64,000 nt of DNA from Casuarina equisetifolia (Eukaryota > Streptophyta > Magnoliopsida > Fagales > Casuarinaceae). The stretch spans positions 13,703,583 through 13,767,582 of the forward strand of contig CM052359.1 of NCBI GenBank assembly GCA_028551475.1. The letters are read 5' to 3'. A program made the position numbers and the translations under genes. Shown one piece after another: positions 1 to 12,500 of the stretch (its first letter is position 1; each line of letters begins with the position of its first letter). Under the pieces are notes generated by a model. It was given only the letters and a program-made list of their open reading frames with translations. It was not told the DNA's origin and did no database searches.

Positions 1-768
1 AGGATTTGAAAGTAGCCACAGCCTCAATATTTAGGAATGGTTGTATTTAGGAGGGAATAATAAGAGCTGATTTTGACCTCTTGACAAGGAGAACTTAAGG
101 TGATAGACAGCAGAAAAATGAAAATTTCACAAAAAGAGTGACACGGTGTTCTTCTACCACGTCTATGCATCAAGTACATTTATGATAAGATTATCTTTCT
201 CCAGTTACAATATTCTAGGAATCCCAATATCCAATGTGAACAATATTATACGCCAGCAAAGGTAAGAGAATGACACAAACAACATATGAAACTAAATTAG
301 TGAATTAACGACTCCTTGTGCAAGATAGGCCAAGTACCCACATATTACCATTGCGAATTTCAAATTATAGGCACTAGTCACAAGCCGCTGCACCAGATTA
401 CAACACATCCTGCTAAAAGAGATTCCAAAGTTGATCAAGGCGGTGAGTTTTATCCAAATCAATCACATGGAATTTTGTAAACTTTTTTTTTTTTTAAAAG
501 ATCATACATATTATTAACTCAAGCAATATATTATTCTTCTGAAGCTACGAATCGATTCCAATCTACCCAGAAAAGCACAATGCCAAATCTATAATCCAAG
601 GTGTCACTCAGTTAGCCCAATAAGGCAAAGTTTACTGTCTATGACAACCAGAAGCACACAAAACGCATGAATTACAATCATTGATGATGATGATGATTGT
701 TCATTTGTATAATCCATTGAGTTTTTCTTCGTAATCCGAATAGTACCAAGAGAAAGTGGAAACAATAC
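1..768 (-). other. Partial intron 2 of the VPS2-like gene
   Basis: Non-coding, AT-rich, with a poly-T run near 482-495. No VPS2 exon could be recognised on the minus strand here, so the next exon probably lies left of the window. Assignment as intron is an inference from the donor at 768-767. Confidence 0.5.
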
Positions 769-1022
769 CTCTAGTAGCATTTGCCATTTCTCTCTTGCTC
801 TCCCTAAAAGCCTCTGTGATTATCGCAACAAAACTCAAAACCAGAAACAGACAAGCACCCATAATCAAACCCATTCCACAAAACAGAAAAAAAAAATACC
901 AAAATCCAGTCTCTATCACGACAAAATTACAACAATTAACGAAACCGCAGCTTGAGACTGCGTAAACTAGACAGAGCTAGGAAACGACCTTTCGGATTGG
1001 GTTTCTTCGAGAAGATGTTCAT
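769..1022 (-). CDS. VPS2: ESCRT-III subunit VPS2-like, 5' end only (runs off the left edge)
   Basis: VPS2/CHMP2 proteins polymerise with other ESCRT-III subunits on endosomal membranes to bud vesicles into multivesicular bodies. Two coding exons are visible. Exon 1 (1022-989) starts ATG and encodes MNIFSKKPNPK. Exon 2 (813-769) encodes EAFRESKREMANATRG. They join in frame (phase 1) across a GT-AG intron (988-814). This basic N-terminus followed by the R-E-S-K-R-E-M...ATRG segment is the hallmark start of plant VPS2 proteins. The rest of the helical core and the C-terminal MIM region are not in the window; 1-768 is read as intron 2 and shows no further exon. A 72-codon open frame over 701-919 only reads through exon 2 and intron and is not the gene. 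Which VPS2 paralogue this is cannot be settled from 26 residues, though an unusually short first exon and the B'' neighbour favour the VPS2.3 type. Confidence 0.82.
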
Positions 1023-1496
1023 GTTGTCTGTCTGATCGGAGCTGTCTTCTTAGGCTCCGAAGCCTGCGCGAAAGATGGAGACTTTATGGAGGTGACGGAG
1101 GGGCGAAGAAACCGCGTTGTGATTCAGCGGTTTTAGGCCTCTTGTTCAGATTCTCGTTACGACAAAGACTTTGGAAGGTCAACTTCTTCGTTTTAGAAGT
1201 CTTTTTCCCTGTCTTCCCACTGTGCTAATTACATTAATTTTTCATATATTACATCTAAATTTGAGGGTAAATTTATCTCCTTTTGCTACAATAATCTTTT
1301 AATATATTGTTGAAACCCTGTTGATTTGTCTTATAGTTTTGTGATTGAAGAATTGGATAAAAAACTTAAAATGATGAAAACAATGAGTCTTTGTTTACTT
1401 TTAGTTGAATTACTCTTATTTATGTTTGCATGTCACGCAAAATATTTCACACCACCCATCATTAATCTAAATGCTATAGAATATGTTGAAAGATGA
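1023..1496. other. VPS2-like 5' leader and promoter; upstream spacer
   Basis: About the first 180 bases next to the ATG are less AT-rich, as expected of a 5' untranslated leader on the minus strand. The rest up to 1496 is AT-rich spacer next to the copia insertion. No gene seen. Confidence 0.45.
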
Positions 1497-1688
1497 TGTC
1501 GTACCATTTAGGCCCATACACATGTAGGTCCATTAAGGCCCATTTGTAATCTCATTCTTTTCTCTTCCATTTCTCTATAATAGACAATGTTAGCTTCTTA
1601 GATAGATGAATATCATGTACATGAATAGTGTTTTTTTATCTTTCAATGAAAACTATTTCAAGTTTTTAGCTTACCACCTTTCTTAACA
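1497..1688 (+). repeat. Copia A 5' LTR
   Basis: Starts TGTCGTACC and ends TCTTAACA. It matches 7583-7771 throughout, including the shared CATGTACATGAATAGT segment. About 192 bp, short for a copia LTR. Confidence 0.85.
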
Positions 1689-2574
1689 TGGTATTTGGAG
1701 TAAAGTTTTCCCATATTCTTGTGTTTCTTCATGTTTCCGCATCTTTTCTTTAACTTCCATTTTCATTTCTAGTTTGTTCCTTCCCTGGGACATTCTTGGT
1801 GTTTGTTTTTAGTCACTACCTTTCCTTTTTCTTAGTTTGCTCCTCGTTGAAGCATTCTCTTGAACACTTGGTGTTCATCTATTTTCTATGGTTGATAGTT
1901 GCAACCTTGTTTGTGATTACCAAGAACGATGCCATAGTTGTCAATCTTGCACATGCCACCAATCTTGGAGTCGATTTGGCAATCCATATGATCTTTCTAA
2001 GGTCCAACTAGGGCACCTATTATACCTCCATCCCATTAAGCAAACTACTATTCTCATAGTATCATAAAAGCTTATTGGAATGGAGAACTTTGCTAACTAG
2101 AGTTGAGACATGGAAATGGCTCTAATGGGGAAAATCAAACATGGTATTGTTGATCTTGTTGTGTAATAACCTATACCCATTTTGGAAACTTTGCAATGGA
2201 GTAGTTTTGTCATGGCTTCTCATTTCATTAGCTCCTAAAATATATTACACTTTCATCTATGTAACTTATGCTAAGGCAGTGTGGACTCATCTTTGTGACA
2301 AGTTCAACATGTGGGTATTCAAGAGCTCTCCATGGTGCAAATTGATCTAACTAACGCATCTTAGAATGGAGAAACTATGGATCATTATATGTACTGTCTT
2401 GAACAATTGTGGAGCTAATACGACTCATATGTGGCCATTCTTTTTCCAAAACTCAATGGTCTTGCAACTTTCTAGTAATTTTAAGATAGTGGGAAGATGA
2501 TTTAACTCTTGATGGGGTGGATGAAGTTTACATTGTTGCTAGATCTTAGATCTAACACATAAGAGCTATCTTGC

Positions 2575-3246
2575 CTCTCTTTAAAGCCTTTGCTATGATT
2601 CTTGACTTGATTTCTAAAGCCATTTACATTTTTTATGAAGAAGGAACTCATTGAAGCATTAGATCACGTAGTTGACCAGAATTGTTAGCTTTTTCTTTCA
2701 ATTTTAACTTGTGCAATTTGCACTTGGACCAAGTGGGTTAGGCACTCATGATGTAGCAACATACTTATGTGTTGGGCTTGCTTTCAAGTCCAACTCACTA
2801 CTTGTTGGGCAGACTGCAAATGGATACTCATTCTTTCCATTTGACCCACACGCCTTTCTTCTAGTTAGCCCACTTGTTAGTTTTGTCCAACGCTTCTCAT
2901 TAGTGGGCTCTCTCTAAAGCCTTTGCCATGATTCTTGACTTGATCTTTGAAGCCATTTACATTTTTGATGAAGAAGGAACTCGTTGAAGCACTAGATCAG
3001 GCAATTGACTAGAATTGTTAGTTTTTTTAATCAATTCTTGACTTGCGCAACTTGCACTTGGACCAAGCGGGTTAGGCATTCCTAACGTAGCAACAAACCT
3101 ATGTGTTGGGCCTATTCTCAAGTCTAGCTCACTACTTGTTGGGTAGATTGCAAATGGATACTCATTTTTTCCATTTAACTTGCACGCCTTTCTCCTAGTT
3201 GACCCATTTGTTAGTTTTGTCCAATGCTTCTCACTAGTGGGCTCAC
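2575..3246 (+). repeat. 333-bp tandem direct duplication inside copia A
   Basis: Bases from 2575 and from 2908 run in parallel for about 333 bp with scattered substitutions. Shared landmarks are AAAGCCTTTGC, GAAGAAGGAACTC, TTGCACTTGGACCAAG and CTCACTACTTGTTGG. It lies in what should be the gag region. Both copies have diverged and neither keeps a long open frame. Confidence 0.9.
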
Positions 3247-3649
3247 TAAGTGGATAGCCCATCCCTGAAACTTACTCTATACTAGTGCACACTCCTCAAG
3301 CCTATATAGGGTTAACTGATCAACAAGCCTTCTTAGAAGGAAGTAAGCATTTATGGAAAGAGGGGGCATATGTTGGATGAGTGCTATCAACTCCACCTAT
3401 ATGGTCATTGTGAACTTTTAGACCATACAAAATCCAAGTGTTTTAAGCTACATGGACCTTCCTTTAAGAATAGAAAAGGTAAATTTAGGAAGTGACAAGT
3501 TGCTCATCATGCAACCATTGAGGATGATTATGATGATGAAACCATTCCCACCAAGAGGACCATAAAGAAATCATGGCAATTTTGAGAAAGCAAAAACAAC
3601 TCATTACTCATTTAGCAAACATAAAATCCTCCATAGCTAGAAAATCTTT

Positions 3650-5130
3650 GTGTCTTGCCACTTATGTATATTTCTCTTAAGCACAAATATGTTTTTAAAT
3701 TGGCTTATAGACTTAGGGGTTAGTGACCATATTACGGATGATTTTAATTGTTTGCTTTCTCTGCGGTCATGCATCCATGAGTCTAGGACTATTAAGTTAC
3801 AAAATAGCAAATATAGTCCCATTACCCACATTGGATTTGTCATTTTGTATGAAAAATATTTCATGTATGATGTACTTTATGCTCCATCATTAACAACAAA
3901 TTTATTTTCTGCCATAAAATAATTCATGACAACAATTATGCCATTACATTGCTTTCAAATTCTGACTCTTTTAGGATTTGCAAATTGAAACAATTACATG
4001 GATTGGTAAAGTGAAACATATTTTATATTATCTCATGTCTTCTTTTGATGATGATTCATGTAAGTCATTAGTATCTAATTTTGTAGTGGACTCCTTTTTT
4101 GTAACCAAGAAGTTAAGCAATGCTTGTAACACTTTTTCTTTATCCATTACTTGTAATGTTTTGCATTAACAACATAGACATCCATCCTTTAATATGATAC
4201 ATTACATTTTTAATATTCTAAAATCTTATATGCATGATATTAAAACATATTCAATTTGTCCACTCATTAAGCATGTGCAGTCGCCATTTCCAAATAGGAC
4301 CATAATCTGTTGCCTTTGACTTAGTCCATATTGACATTTGGGGTCCTTATAAGACTTCATCACACACATGTGCATGATATTGTCTCACAATAGTTAATGA
4401 TTATACACATTCTACTTAGACCTTTCTCATGAAACACAAAACTAAAATTTGGGCTTTCTATGGTGTCACACAATTTGGGCTTTCTATTAAATGTGTGTGC
4501 ACAGACAATGCACAAGATTTCTTTAGTTCTTCTTATGTATTGTTCCTTAATATTCAAGGTGTCATTCATGAGAGTTTTGTCCTTATATACCTTAATAGAA
4601 TGAGGTGGTTGAGAGGAAACATTGACACTTGTTTAATGTTGCTCAAGCCCTTTATTTTAAATCTCATTGTTTGATTCATTTTTAGAATGAATGTATCCTT
4701 ACTCTGACATATCTAATCAATCACACTCTTGGCTCAGTCCTTAAAGGACAAACACCCTATGAGAATCTTCTTAGGAAACCTTCCACACTTGATTATTTGC
4801 GTGTCTTCAGATGTTTGTGTTATGCAACTTACTTGACCCAAAAGGACAAGTTTGGACATAGATTGATACCTTTTACTTTCATGGGATATCCCTTTAGTTA
4901 AAAGGGATATTGATTGCTTGACATTGCGACTGGAAAATTCTTTGTGAGTTGTGATGTTATTTTTCATGAATTTGTTTTTCCTTTTGACCACACATTTGTG
5001 CATCCTATTACAAATTCACTAGTTCATGATCCCTCCACATGTTCCACTCCCATGCACCCATCATTTATTGATACTCAATTGCAAGACCGTGATTCAGTTG
5101 TTATTGTTCCCTATACTGTGCCAGTTTAGG
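3650..5130 (+). pseudogene. Copia A protease and integrase remnant
   Basis: At about 3690-3925 a frame carries the copia protease region (L-I-D-L-G-V-S-D-H-I-T, where active copies have D-S-G-A-S/C at the catalytic aspartate), followed by typical copia spacing. From about 4250 to 5000 the integrase core is recognisable in shifting frames (HIDIWGPYKTSS-like, then a DYTH-like stretch). Stops and frameshifts are frequent. The catalytic D of the protease motif reads DLG instead of DSG. Confidence 0.65.
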
Positions 5131-5389
5131 AATATGCTTTTACTGATCATCCGCCCAATCTTGAGCTACCTATATTGCCATCATAATGGTAAGGTAAGGT
5201 AAGGTCACTAAACCACCAATTTGGACTAAAGATTATGTTGGAAATTATATTGTTTCATCATTTACTGTTTATCCTATATGCAATGCAATATCATACCATA
5301 GGCTTTCTAGTGCTCATGACCACTTCATTTGTTCCATCTTTTTTATTGTTGAACATGCCATATACAACAAAACTATTGTAGATCCTGAA

Positions 5390-6070
5390 TGGAGGGATGC
5401 TATGACCAAGGAGATTAAAACTTTAGAATCAAACAATATATGGGAATTAGTCTATTTGCTTGTAGGTTAAAAAGTCATAGGAAACAAGTAGGTGTACAAA
5501 GTTAAATACCAAGTTAATGGAACAATTAATCACTTTAAGCCCAATTGGTAGCAAAAAGGTACAATCAACGATATGGAGTTAATTATGAGGACACATTTGT
5601 CTCTATAAGGAAGCTTGTTACTATTTGGATTATTGTAGTCTTAGTAGCCATTCATAACTAGGATATGCATTAAATGGCATTCACGATGCCTTTCTACAAG
5701 GTGATCTAGATACAGAAATGTATATGCATCTTCTTGAAGGTTTTTGGCGCAAGGGAAGAACTAAGGTATGCAAGTTTAAAAATTTATTATATAGTCTCAA
5801 ACAAGCTTCTAGACAATGGTACCAAAAATTTGCAATAGCTCTTCTTCAAGTTAGCTTTCACCATTCGCAGCATAATTATTCATTATTCTTGAAGCCAACA
5901 CATAAAGGGCTTATTATTGTTTTTGTATATGTCAATGATATGATTATCACTAGAGATGACAAAATGGAGATCAAGAATCTAAAAAGTTATCTTTGTGCTA
6001 CTTTTTACATGAAAGATCTAGTTTTGGTGAAATATTTCTTAGGTGATGAAAATGACATGATCAAACACTA
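5390..6070 (+). pseudogene. Copia A reverse transcriptase remnant
   Basis: The frame 5718-6071 carries the copia RT signature: a YMHLLEGF-like segment, then KFKNLLYSLKQASRQWYQKF, then FVYVNDMIIT. The active-site motif YVDD reads YVND, so one catalytic aspartate is lost. An upstream piece at 5390-5700 (EWRDAMTKEI-like, with stops) is the RT start. Confidence 0.85.
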
Positions 6071-6506
6071 AATTTGTTATGAATCAATGAAAATATGCCC
6101 TAAAACTAATTTCAAAATATGGTTTGTTAGGATGTAAGTTGGCTAATAGTCCTATGGAGCAAAATGTGAAATACACTAGTACTAAATATGATGAATTCCT
6201 ACATGAGGAAAAGGACTTTCCTTTAAGGATATCATAATTTTTCAAGGACTAGTTAGTAGGTTAATCTATCTCATTGTAACTAGACCTAACATATGCTTTG
6301 CTATTAGGTTGTTGAGTCAATTCATGCATGCTCCCACAAAATCACATATGGCAATAGTTTTTTTAGTCGTCAGATACATGAAGCGATCTCCAAGACAAGG
6401 GTTGTTAATGAAATCAAATAATAGATTGGAGTTAGGGGCATACTATGATGCCACATATGGTTCATGCCCCATGGGATGACAATTGATGACTAGTTTCTAC
6501 ATCATG

Positions 6507-7193
6507 TGATGCGGAGCAACTATGCCAACCTAGGCTAATGGCCCAACCTATATGTTGAGTGTCCTAACAATTATATATTTGGATCTAAGAATCCTAAACT
6601 TAAAGGTCATCCCAGGAATTCTTTAGGAATTTTAATATGTTTAAGACTCCTTAATTGTGTTGATTTAAGATTCTTAAATTATCAAAGTTTTTAATTATCT
6701 AGGATTTCCTTATTTGTTGAGATCATTAATTTGTTAGGATGTTATCCTTAATTTGTTGTGATCTAATCCTTGATTTGTTGGGATCTTATCTTAATTTGGT
6801 TAATTTGATTTTTCCTTAAATTTAGGGATTTGAATTCTATTAGGTTTTAGTTTTATGAATTCTAGATCCTTCTACCACTAGGCTTAGTCATCTATTTAAG
6901 GACATTGTTCCTCCTGTTGTAATCAGAACCTTAAGAATCATGAAGATTGAAAAGTTATTGAATTTTGTTTTCCCTTAAGCTTTGCCCTTTAAATTTCATG
7001 CCTTTACTTTCTAGCATTTTATATTCTAGTTATTATAATTCTTGCACTTAATTTACTGTCTTTTACCTTTCAATCGTTTATTTTCTAGTCTTTACCTTTC
7101 CAGCCTTTATGTTTCTGAATTGTTCTGTTATTATTCTATTCCAATCTCTCCATAATTAAAAGCTCACTTTATCGCCCATTGCCATCTGCATCA
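6507..7193 (+). mobile_element. Solo LTR (TGATG...CATCA family) nested in copia A
   Basis: A 687-bp block starting TGATGCGGAGC and ending CTGCATCA interrupts copia coding DNA between RT and RNase H. It is bracketed by a perfect 5-bp duplication TCATG (6502-6506 and 7194-7198). It is related over much of its length to the blocks at 36968-37709 and, inverted, 56678-57432: the same run of AATTTGTTGGGAT-like units, the 'CTTCTACCACTAGG...TTTAAGGA' segment and a T-rich 3' part. No internal genes, so it is a solo LTR left by recombination. Confidence 0.88.
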
Positions 7194-7198
7194 TCATG

Positions 7199-7582
7199 CT
7201 TGGAGACTCTTTGATATCTTGGAAGAGCAAGAAATAGTCCATTGTTTCTTAATCTTTAATGGAGTTAGAATATTGAGTTATAACATCCATTACATGCAAG
7301 ATCATATGGCTCCTTGGACTCCTGTAAACTTGTATTGTGATAATGAAGCAACGATGAAGATTGTAGACAATCCTGTATTGCATGAGAAGACTAAGCACAC
7401 AAAGATTAATCACCATTTCATCATAGAAAAGATTGTAGCACATATCATTTGGACAACTCATATCTCGACTTGAGATCAACCAGCAGATTTGTTAACAAAG
7501 GCATTAGGTATACAACAACATCACTTTCTTATGAACAAGCTAGGTGTCTATGATTTGTATTGACCACTAGCATGAAAAAGGA
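7199..7582 (+). pseudogene. Copia A RNase H end and purine tract
   Basis: The frame 7219-7473 carries the copia RNase H C-terminal block: LYCDNEATMKIVDNPVLHEK followed by a TKH.KI..HFI segment. The CDN and TKHI-type landmarks are intact, but the domain's first half is separated by the solo LTR. After the frame a purine tract sits against the 3' LTR. Confidence 0.85.
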
Positions 7583-7771
7583 TGTTGTACCATTTAGGCC
7601 TATACACATGTAGGTCTATTAAGGCCCATTTATAATCTCATTCTTTCTTCTTCCATCTTTCTATAATAGGTGATGTTAGCTTTTTAAATGGATGAGTATC
7701 ATGTACATGAATAGTATTTTATCTCTCAATGAAAGCTATTTCAAAATTTTAGCTTAACATCTTTCTTAACA
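7583..7771 (+). repeat. Copia A 3' LTR
   Basis: Starts TGTTGTACC, ends TCTTAACA; 189 bp, aligned end to end with 1497-1688 with scattered substitutions. Confidence 0.85.
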
Positions 7772-8980
7772 AAATAAACAACTATAATACCTTATATCAA
7801 CACTAATCTAACCCATCCTCCCTTATTTGTTTCTTCTTAAATCTAAAGTTTGTTTTCTCCTATTTCCTATAAACATTTTCACCCTTATAAGAATTAATCA
7901 ATCAAACATATTTAAAGCACCCACCTTATTCTTAACAGCGATTTAGTAGTGCCCACAAGCTTGCTACTTATGTCACTTGAGCCATGCCATGGCTTGCTTC
8001 AACTTGCTAGTGCAAAGAGTTGAACTTGTAGTTTGTATTGATATCTATTATCAAAAGGACCAAGCATTATTATTGATTAAAAGCCCATAAATGATGCTTA
8101 TAGTGCATACCCTATTATTTAATAATGTCCTAACAACAATTATATGTTTGCTAGCCACATCGTTCAAACCAATTTTGGTTTTGTAAGAATTAATCAATTA
8201 AACATATTAAAAGTTTATACACTAATAGTGCCCATAAGTTTGCTACTTACGTCATTTGAGCCACACCATGGTCTTGTTCCACAATATGCATTAACAACCT
8301 CCAAATAAACATATTGGCTAAGAGAGTTCAACCTATAATTTGCCTAATATCAATTGTTAAGATCATTAAATATTATTATTATTATTGACTTAAAAGTTAT
8401 ATATGATGGTTAGAGTGCATGATGTTACAATATTTAATTATTATGTTAAAAGGTTTAAAATTGAAGATGAATTAATCATTATTTCTTTTTGAATATGAGA
8501 TATAAAATTTGTCTATGATACTAATTGTAACAAACATAATAATTGAGCTAAAAGGCCTAAGTTTGTTGGCATAGTCGATTTAATTACTTTTGGACCATAA
8601 TAGATAACAAATATTACAATTCTTAATTAGTATGCGTTCCATATTCTTCAAACAACGACAATGTCACCAATAAAAACTTAAATAAGAGATGCAAACATGC
8701 ATTTTTTTTTGAGTAAGAATAGAAGAAACGTAAGAAGAGATGTACTTGTCTCTATTTTGTTTGTTAATATTTGGTCATAAAAAAAAAAAAAAAAACATTG
8801 AAACGGTAGAGACGGAATAGGCACAAGCGATATAGAGCAATGACAGCGATTCATAATCCAATAATAGCAATAACAGCATGCAAACGTAAGCGCCACTGTA
8901 GAAAGATAATCTCGTTGACCAGTTGACCATTTGACCATCTAGTCAGCCTCAGACTCGAAGGCCAATTTCAGTCAAAATTG
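7772..8980. other. AT-rich spacer with an imperfect direct repeat, upstream of the PP2A B'' gene
   Basis: No gene seen. Two related segments, about 7891-8127 and 8187-8445, share GAATTAATCAAT, AGTGCCCA.AAG.TTGCTACTTA and the distal AGAGTGCAT/ATAGTGCAT block, so a repeat unit of roughly 250 bp is present twice in direct orientation. The last few hundred bases would carry the promoter of the downstream gene. A poly-A run is at 8780-8796. Confidence 0.5.
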
Positions 8981-9567
8981 CGTGTCCCTCCACTATCATA
9001 GTGTCCATCACAATCCCTGCCATTCCTACGGTTCTCCCCCCATCCGCACCGAAACGCCTCTGCGGTTCGCAAAACCCAACCATTACCGACACTGCGATTC
9101 GCGCTCTTCCAGGCTTTGCATTCGGCACGTAGGTTCGTTGCGGGAGCAGGAAAACGGGAAAGCCGCGTCCTGGAAGTGCTTGGGAGAGTGGTTTCCCTGC
9201 ATTCGTTGTTTGGGCGGGCGAGGGACTAGGGTTCCTGAACGTTTGCGAATAGTTGGTAGAAGTGCCTCCTAGGGGACGCAGCGAAGGTGCTTGTAGCGAA
9301 TTCGAGCTTGCACGGGGGCATAATAGAGAAATCAGAGTGCTTGTGAATTTTCGGCATGTTTTCTGAAGCGGTGGAAGATAAACCCCTTTGAGTTGAATGT
9401 TTACGGCAACTAGGGTTTGAAGCGGGGTCCCGATCCGTTGAGGTTCGAAATTGGACCTATAGTTAGTGGTTGTACTATTCCATTTGAAGATTTTGAAGGG
9501 TAAAGAGTCTTGAGGTGGTCGTGGATCCAGTGTGGTGTATTTGATATAGAGCTTTCCCTCAACTAGG
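8981..9567 (+). promoter_or_regulatory. Likely 5' leader of the PP2A B'' gene, with an upstream open frame
   Basis: This stretch is clearly more GC-rich than the DNA on either side, as plant 5' leaders and first exons often are. It contains an ATG-started 96-codon frame (8982-9272) that ends before the real start. Whether the transcript begins upstream of 8982 cannot be told from sequence. The 96-residue product resembles nothing I know. Confidence 0.45.
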
Positions 9568-12500
9568 ATGGATATTGATGCGGTGGCAGAGGATGTTGCG
9601 TCCTTGGACCCCGAACTGTTGCAGCTTCCTGAGGTGTCTCCGGTGGTGTTTAAAGCGAGCCCTCACATTGCTGAGGATTTGTTCTCCCAGTGGCTTGCGC
9701 TCCCGGAAACTGGCAGAATGGTATTCTTCACACGTCTCTTTGACTGCTAGCTTACGCACTTGCCTGGGCTCTGTTGGAGCCTTCATGGGTTGCTTTATGA
9801 GCTGGATTCGTTTGTGGCGCCTGCAACGTGCTTTAGAATGTCCGTTTTCATTGTTCGGAATTATGAATTGTTTTTGGGATAGAAATTTTTATATTATGTT
9901 GGAGGGTTAGCTATTGTGTCATTTTTGATTGGGTGGTTATTAATATGATTTTACCAGTAAGGGCCGGTAAACGGGTTTAAATATTGGTAGATTAGGAAAT
10001 TGAGAGGAAAGAAAGATTTTGATTAAAAGCATGGTAAGCTGTGATAGTCATGGGGGGGAATCTAAAGAGGTTTTGGAGTAACGTACTTCAATTCCTGTTC
10101 ATGAAAGAATCTCAGCACAATTAGAGGAAGGGAGATGCCGATGGTGTTGCCTTGATTTTTTGTGGCATTTCCTATACTTCACTTGCATCTGATAATGGTG
10201 TGAGTCTTTTAATATCAGAAGCAAATAGAGACAGATATATAGACAGAAGTCGGGCAATGAGCACACATGGTAGTGCTAGTTCTCATCACTCTCTGGAGTT
10301 AGTTATGAACTACAAAGAAGCTTTGCACTGGTTTATATGCTTATAGATGAAAACAATTCATAAAAAGAAAGAATTTATGGACTCAAATGGATTTTTCGTT
10401 TTGTGAATGTCAATGTATATTGAGTTACTTCATTGTCCAGTAGACAGAGGAGGCAGTAGGAAGTCATAGTTCCTTGAACTTAGCTATTTGAGAGATGAAA
10501 TTTAAGTTAAGTATTCATTGACCTTTGGGAATTGAGTGTCTCTATTGAGATGTTAATGGTCCTCTTTTTGCCAAAATCAATACACCATGCATAATGGTTT
10601 TGTCAAACATGGCAGTATTGGTGAAAATGCATTAATTGGATAATTTTATATTCATCACGTCATAGTGATGATGTCACATAAGATTTACTTGATTAATGTG
10701 TTGGATATTCATGCAGTGGGGCATGCACAAAATTTTGCTGGGCAGTTATGAACTCAAATAACTGTCAATTAAGCTTTTAAGTGCCTTTATCTTTGAATTT
10801 ACAATAAAAAGAAATCGCTCATGCATCGTAATAGCTTACTGTTATTCTGGAAAATGATATCATTGATTTGGACATAGTAATTCGACAATCCAATTCCAAG
10901 TTAACAAGCTTCCTGCTAATTCAGAAACATGGTTGGCTGAAAAAATATGCTCTTTCCATATAACTAATACCTGATACATGACATTAATCTATGAGATTAA
11001 CCAGAAGTCTTTTCTTATTCCTTCATTGTTTGAGTTTTGAAAGTCAAAATCCATCATTTCTAGACATGTTTAAGCAAAGCCCTTATAAGAATTTTTGAGA
11101 GCTTGTAAGAGGAATGAACTTGTCAAAGTGTTGTATTGGTTACTGCATCATACCCTTATTGCCAAATGCTATTTTACGAGATATTTGGCAAAAGCTTCAA
11201 AGGTAAGAAATACACTTGTTAGACACAGTTAGTGGATACTCTTAATAAAAAATATGAATAACAACAGTTTAATGATCCTTTGAGGTACTGATAAATTCAA
11301 AGTTAACCTCTTGTTTGTTGATTTACAAGGTAGAGTCTCACATTTATGTGGCGGCTAATATTCTGACGATGTGTTTTTCTATTTGTAACTGATTCAGTTT
11401 TATTTTTCACCAGTATATAAAAGTTATCTTTGGTGTTTGCTGCTGTTCTTACATCAATGCAGGTGAAATCTCTTATTGAAGATGCAAAAGCAGGAGCTTC
11501 CTTTAATGCTACTGGGAACCCTTCTAATGTGAATGCATCTGGGAGTCCTTCATTGCCATCCATGTTTCCCGCTGGCAGTGCACCTCCACTTTCACCAAGA
11601 AGCTCATGTGGTTCTCCCCGTGTGTCAAAGCAGAGAACTAGTCCTTCTTCTCTGGGCTCTCCTCTTAAGTTAGTGAGTGAACAAATGCGAGAAATCATAC
11701 CTCAGGTTCAGCTCACTTCAGACTTATCTAAGATGTTGTCGTATGCAAGGTTTATTTGTAATATGGATTGGTTTTGTAATTTAGTCGATGAAAGGATTTT
11801 AAATTTAGTAATAATCTTGGTGGTTGTGATTGCAGTTTTACTTCCAAAATGGTCGTCCACCACCAAAGGAACTAAAAGAACAATGTATTTCTAGAACTGA
11901 TGACCTTTTTGACAGTCATATGGATGGACTGCAAATACATGGTCAGATATTTGTGTTCTATTATCCTTTCTGCTTTCTTCACGTTTTTATTCATCTTCCA
12001 TAGGAAGGAGATTGGAGTGTGAAGAAAAAAAAAAAAACAAAATTGTTTAACGTGAGTTTCTTTTTTTCTTTGGTTATTCAGAGTTTAAGTTGGTTACAAA
12101 GGAGATATGCAAGCTGCCGACATTTTTCTCCTCTGCACTTTTCAGGAAGATAGACACAGAATGCAGTGGGATAGTTAACAGGTGGGAACTCGCATGTTTC
12201 CCTGAAAATGATGAGATCTAAGACACTGAGGTCTTGAAATGTAGATCAAGAAAATTTCCCTTACAAACTTGTCCTATTGATCTGTTGTTTGTCAATTATG
12301 TCCATTGCTCTTTCTCACTTGGTGAGATTTGGTTTGATTTGATTTATACACTACCAACCAAAATCATAATACAGTTTCCTTTTCCCCACTTTGAGATGTT
12401 TATGTGCTTGTGAAGAATAGCATTTACTTCAATAGTTGTTGTAACTGACAATTGATATACATCTCCCATTTATGTACCCTAGGTATTAATATCTTATTGT

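Larger units (their letters stand above)
1497..7771 (+). mobile_element. Degenerate Ty1/copia LTR retrotransposon (copia A)
   Basis: Two similar terminal repeats of about 190 bp flank decayed copia coding DNA. The order gag, protease, integrase, RT, RNase H is that of Ty1/copia. After the left LTR a TGGTAT start of a methionine-tRNA-type primer site is seen at 1689, and a purine tract (AAAAAGGA) precedes the right LTR. Every coding domain carries stops and frameshifts, so the element is dead. Flanking bases (GATGA left, AAATA right) show no clear target duplication, so an end may have been altered. It holds an internal 333-bp tandem duplication and a nested solo LTR (6507-7193). Confidence 0.85.

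Noticed and set aside
701-919. 72-codon minus frame resembling a small membrane protein
   Set aside because: It reads through the donor of VPS2 exon 2 and intron sequence. The downstream part EAFRESKREMANATRG is exon 2 of VPS2, which joins exon 1 at 989 in frame.
11303-11698. 131-codon minus frame
   Set aside because: Antisense of PP2A B'' exon 2, a Ser/Pro-rich coding exon.
11706-11894. Extension of PP2A B'' exon 2 into an open stretch
   Set aside because: Splicing at 11705 to 11836 restores the conserved [10 protein letters not shown] segment in frame; read-through does not.
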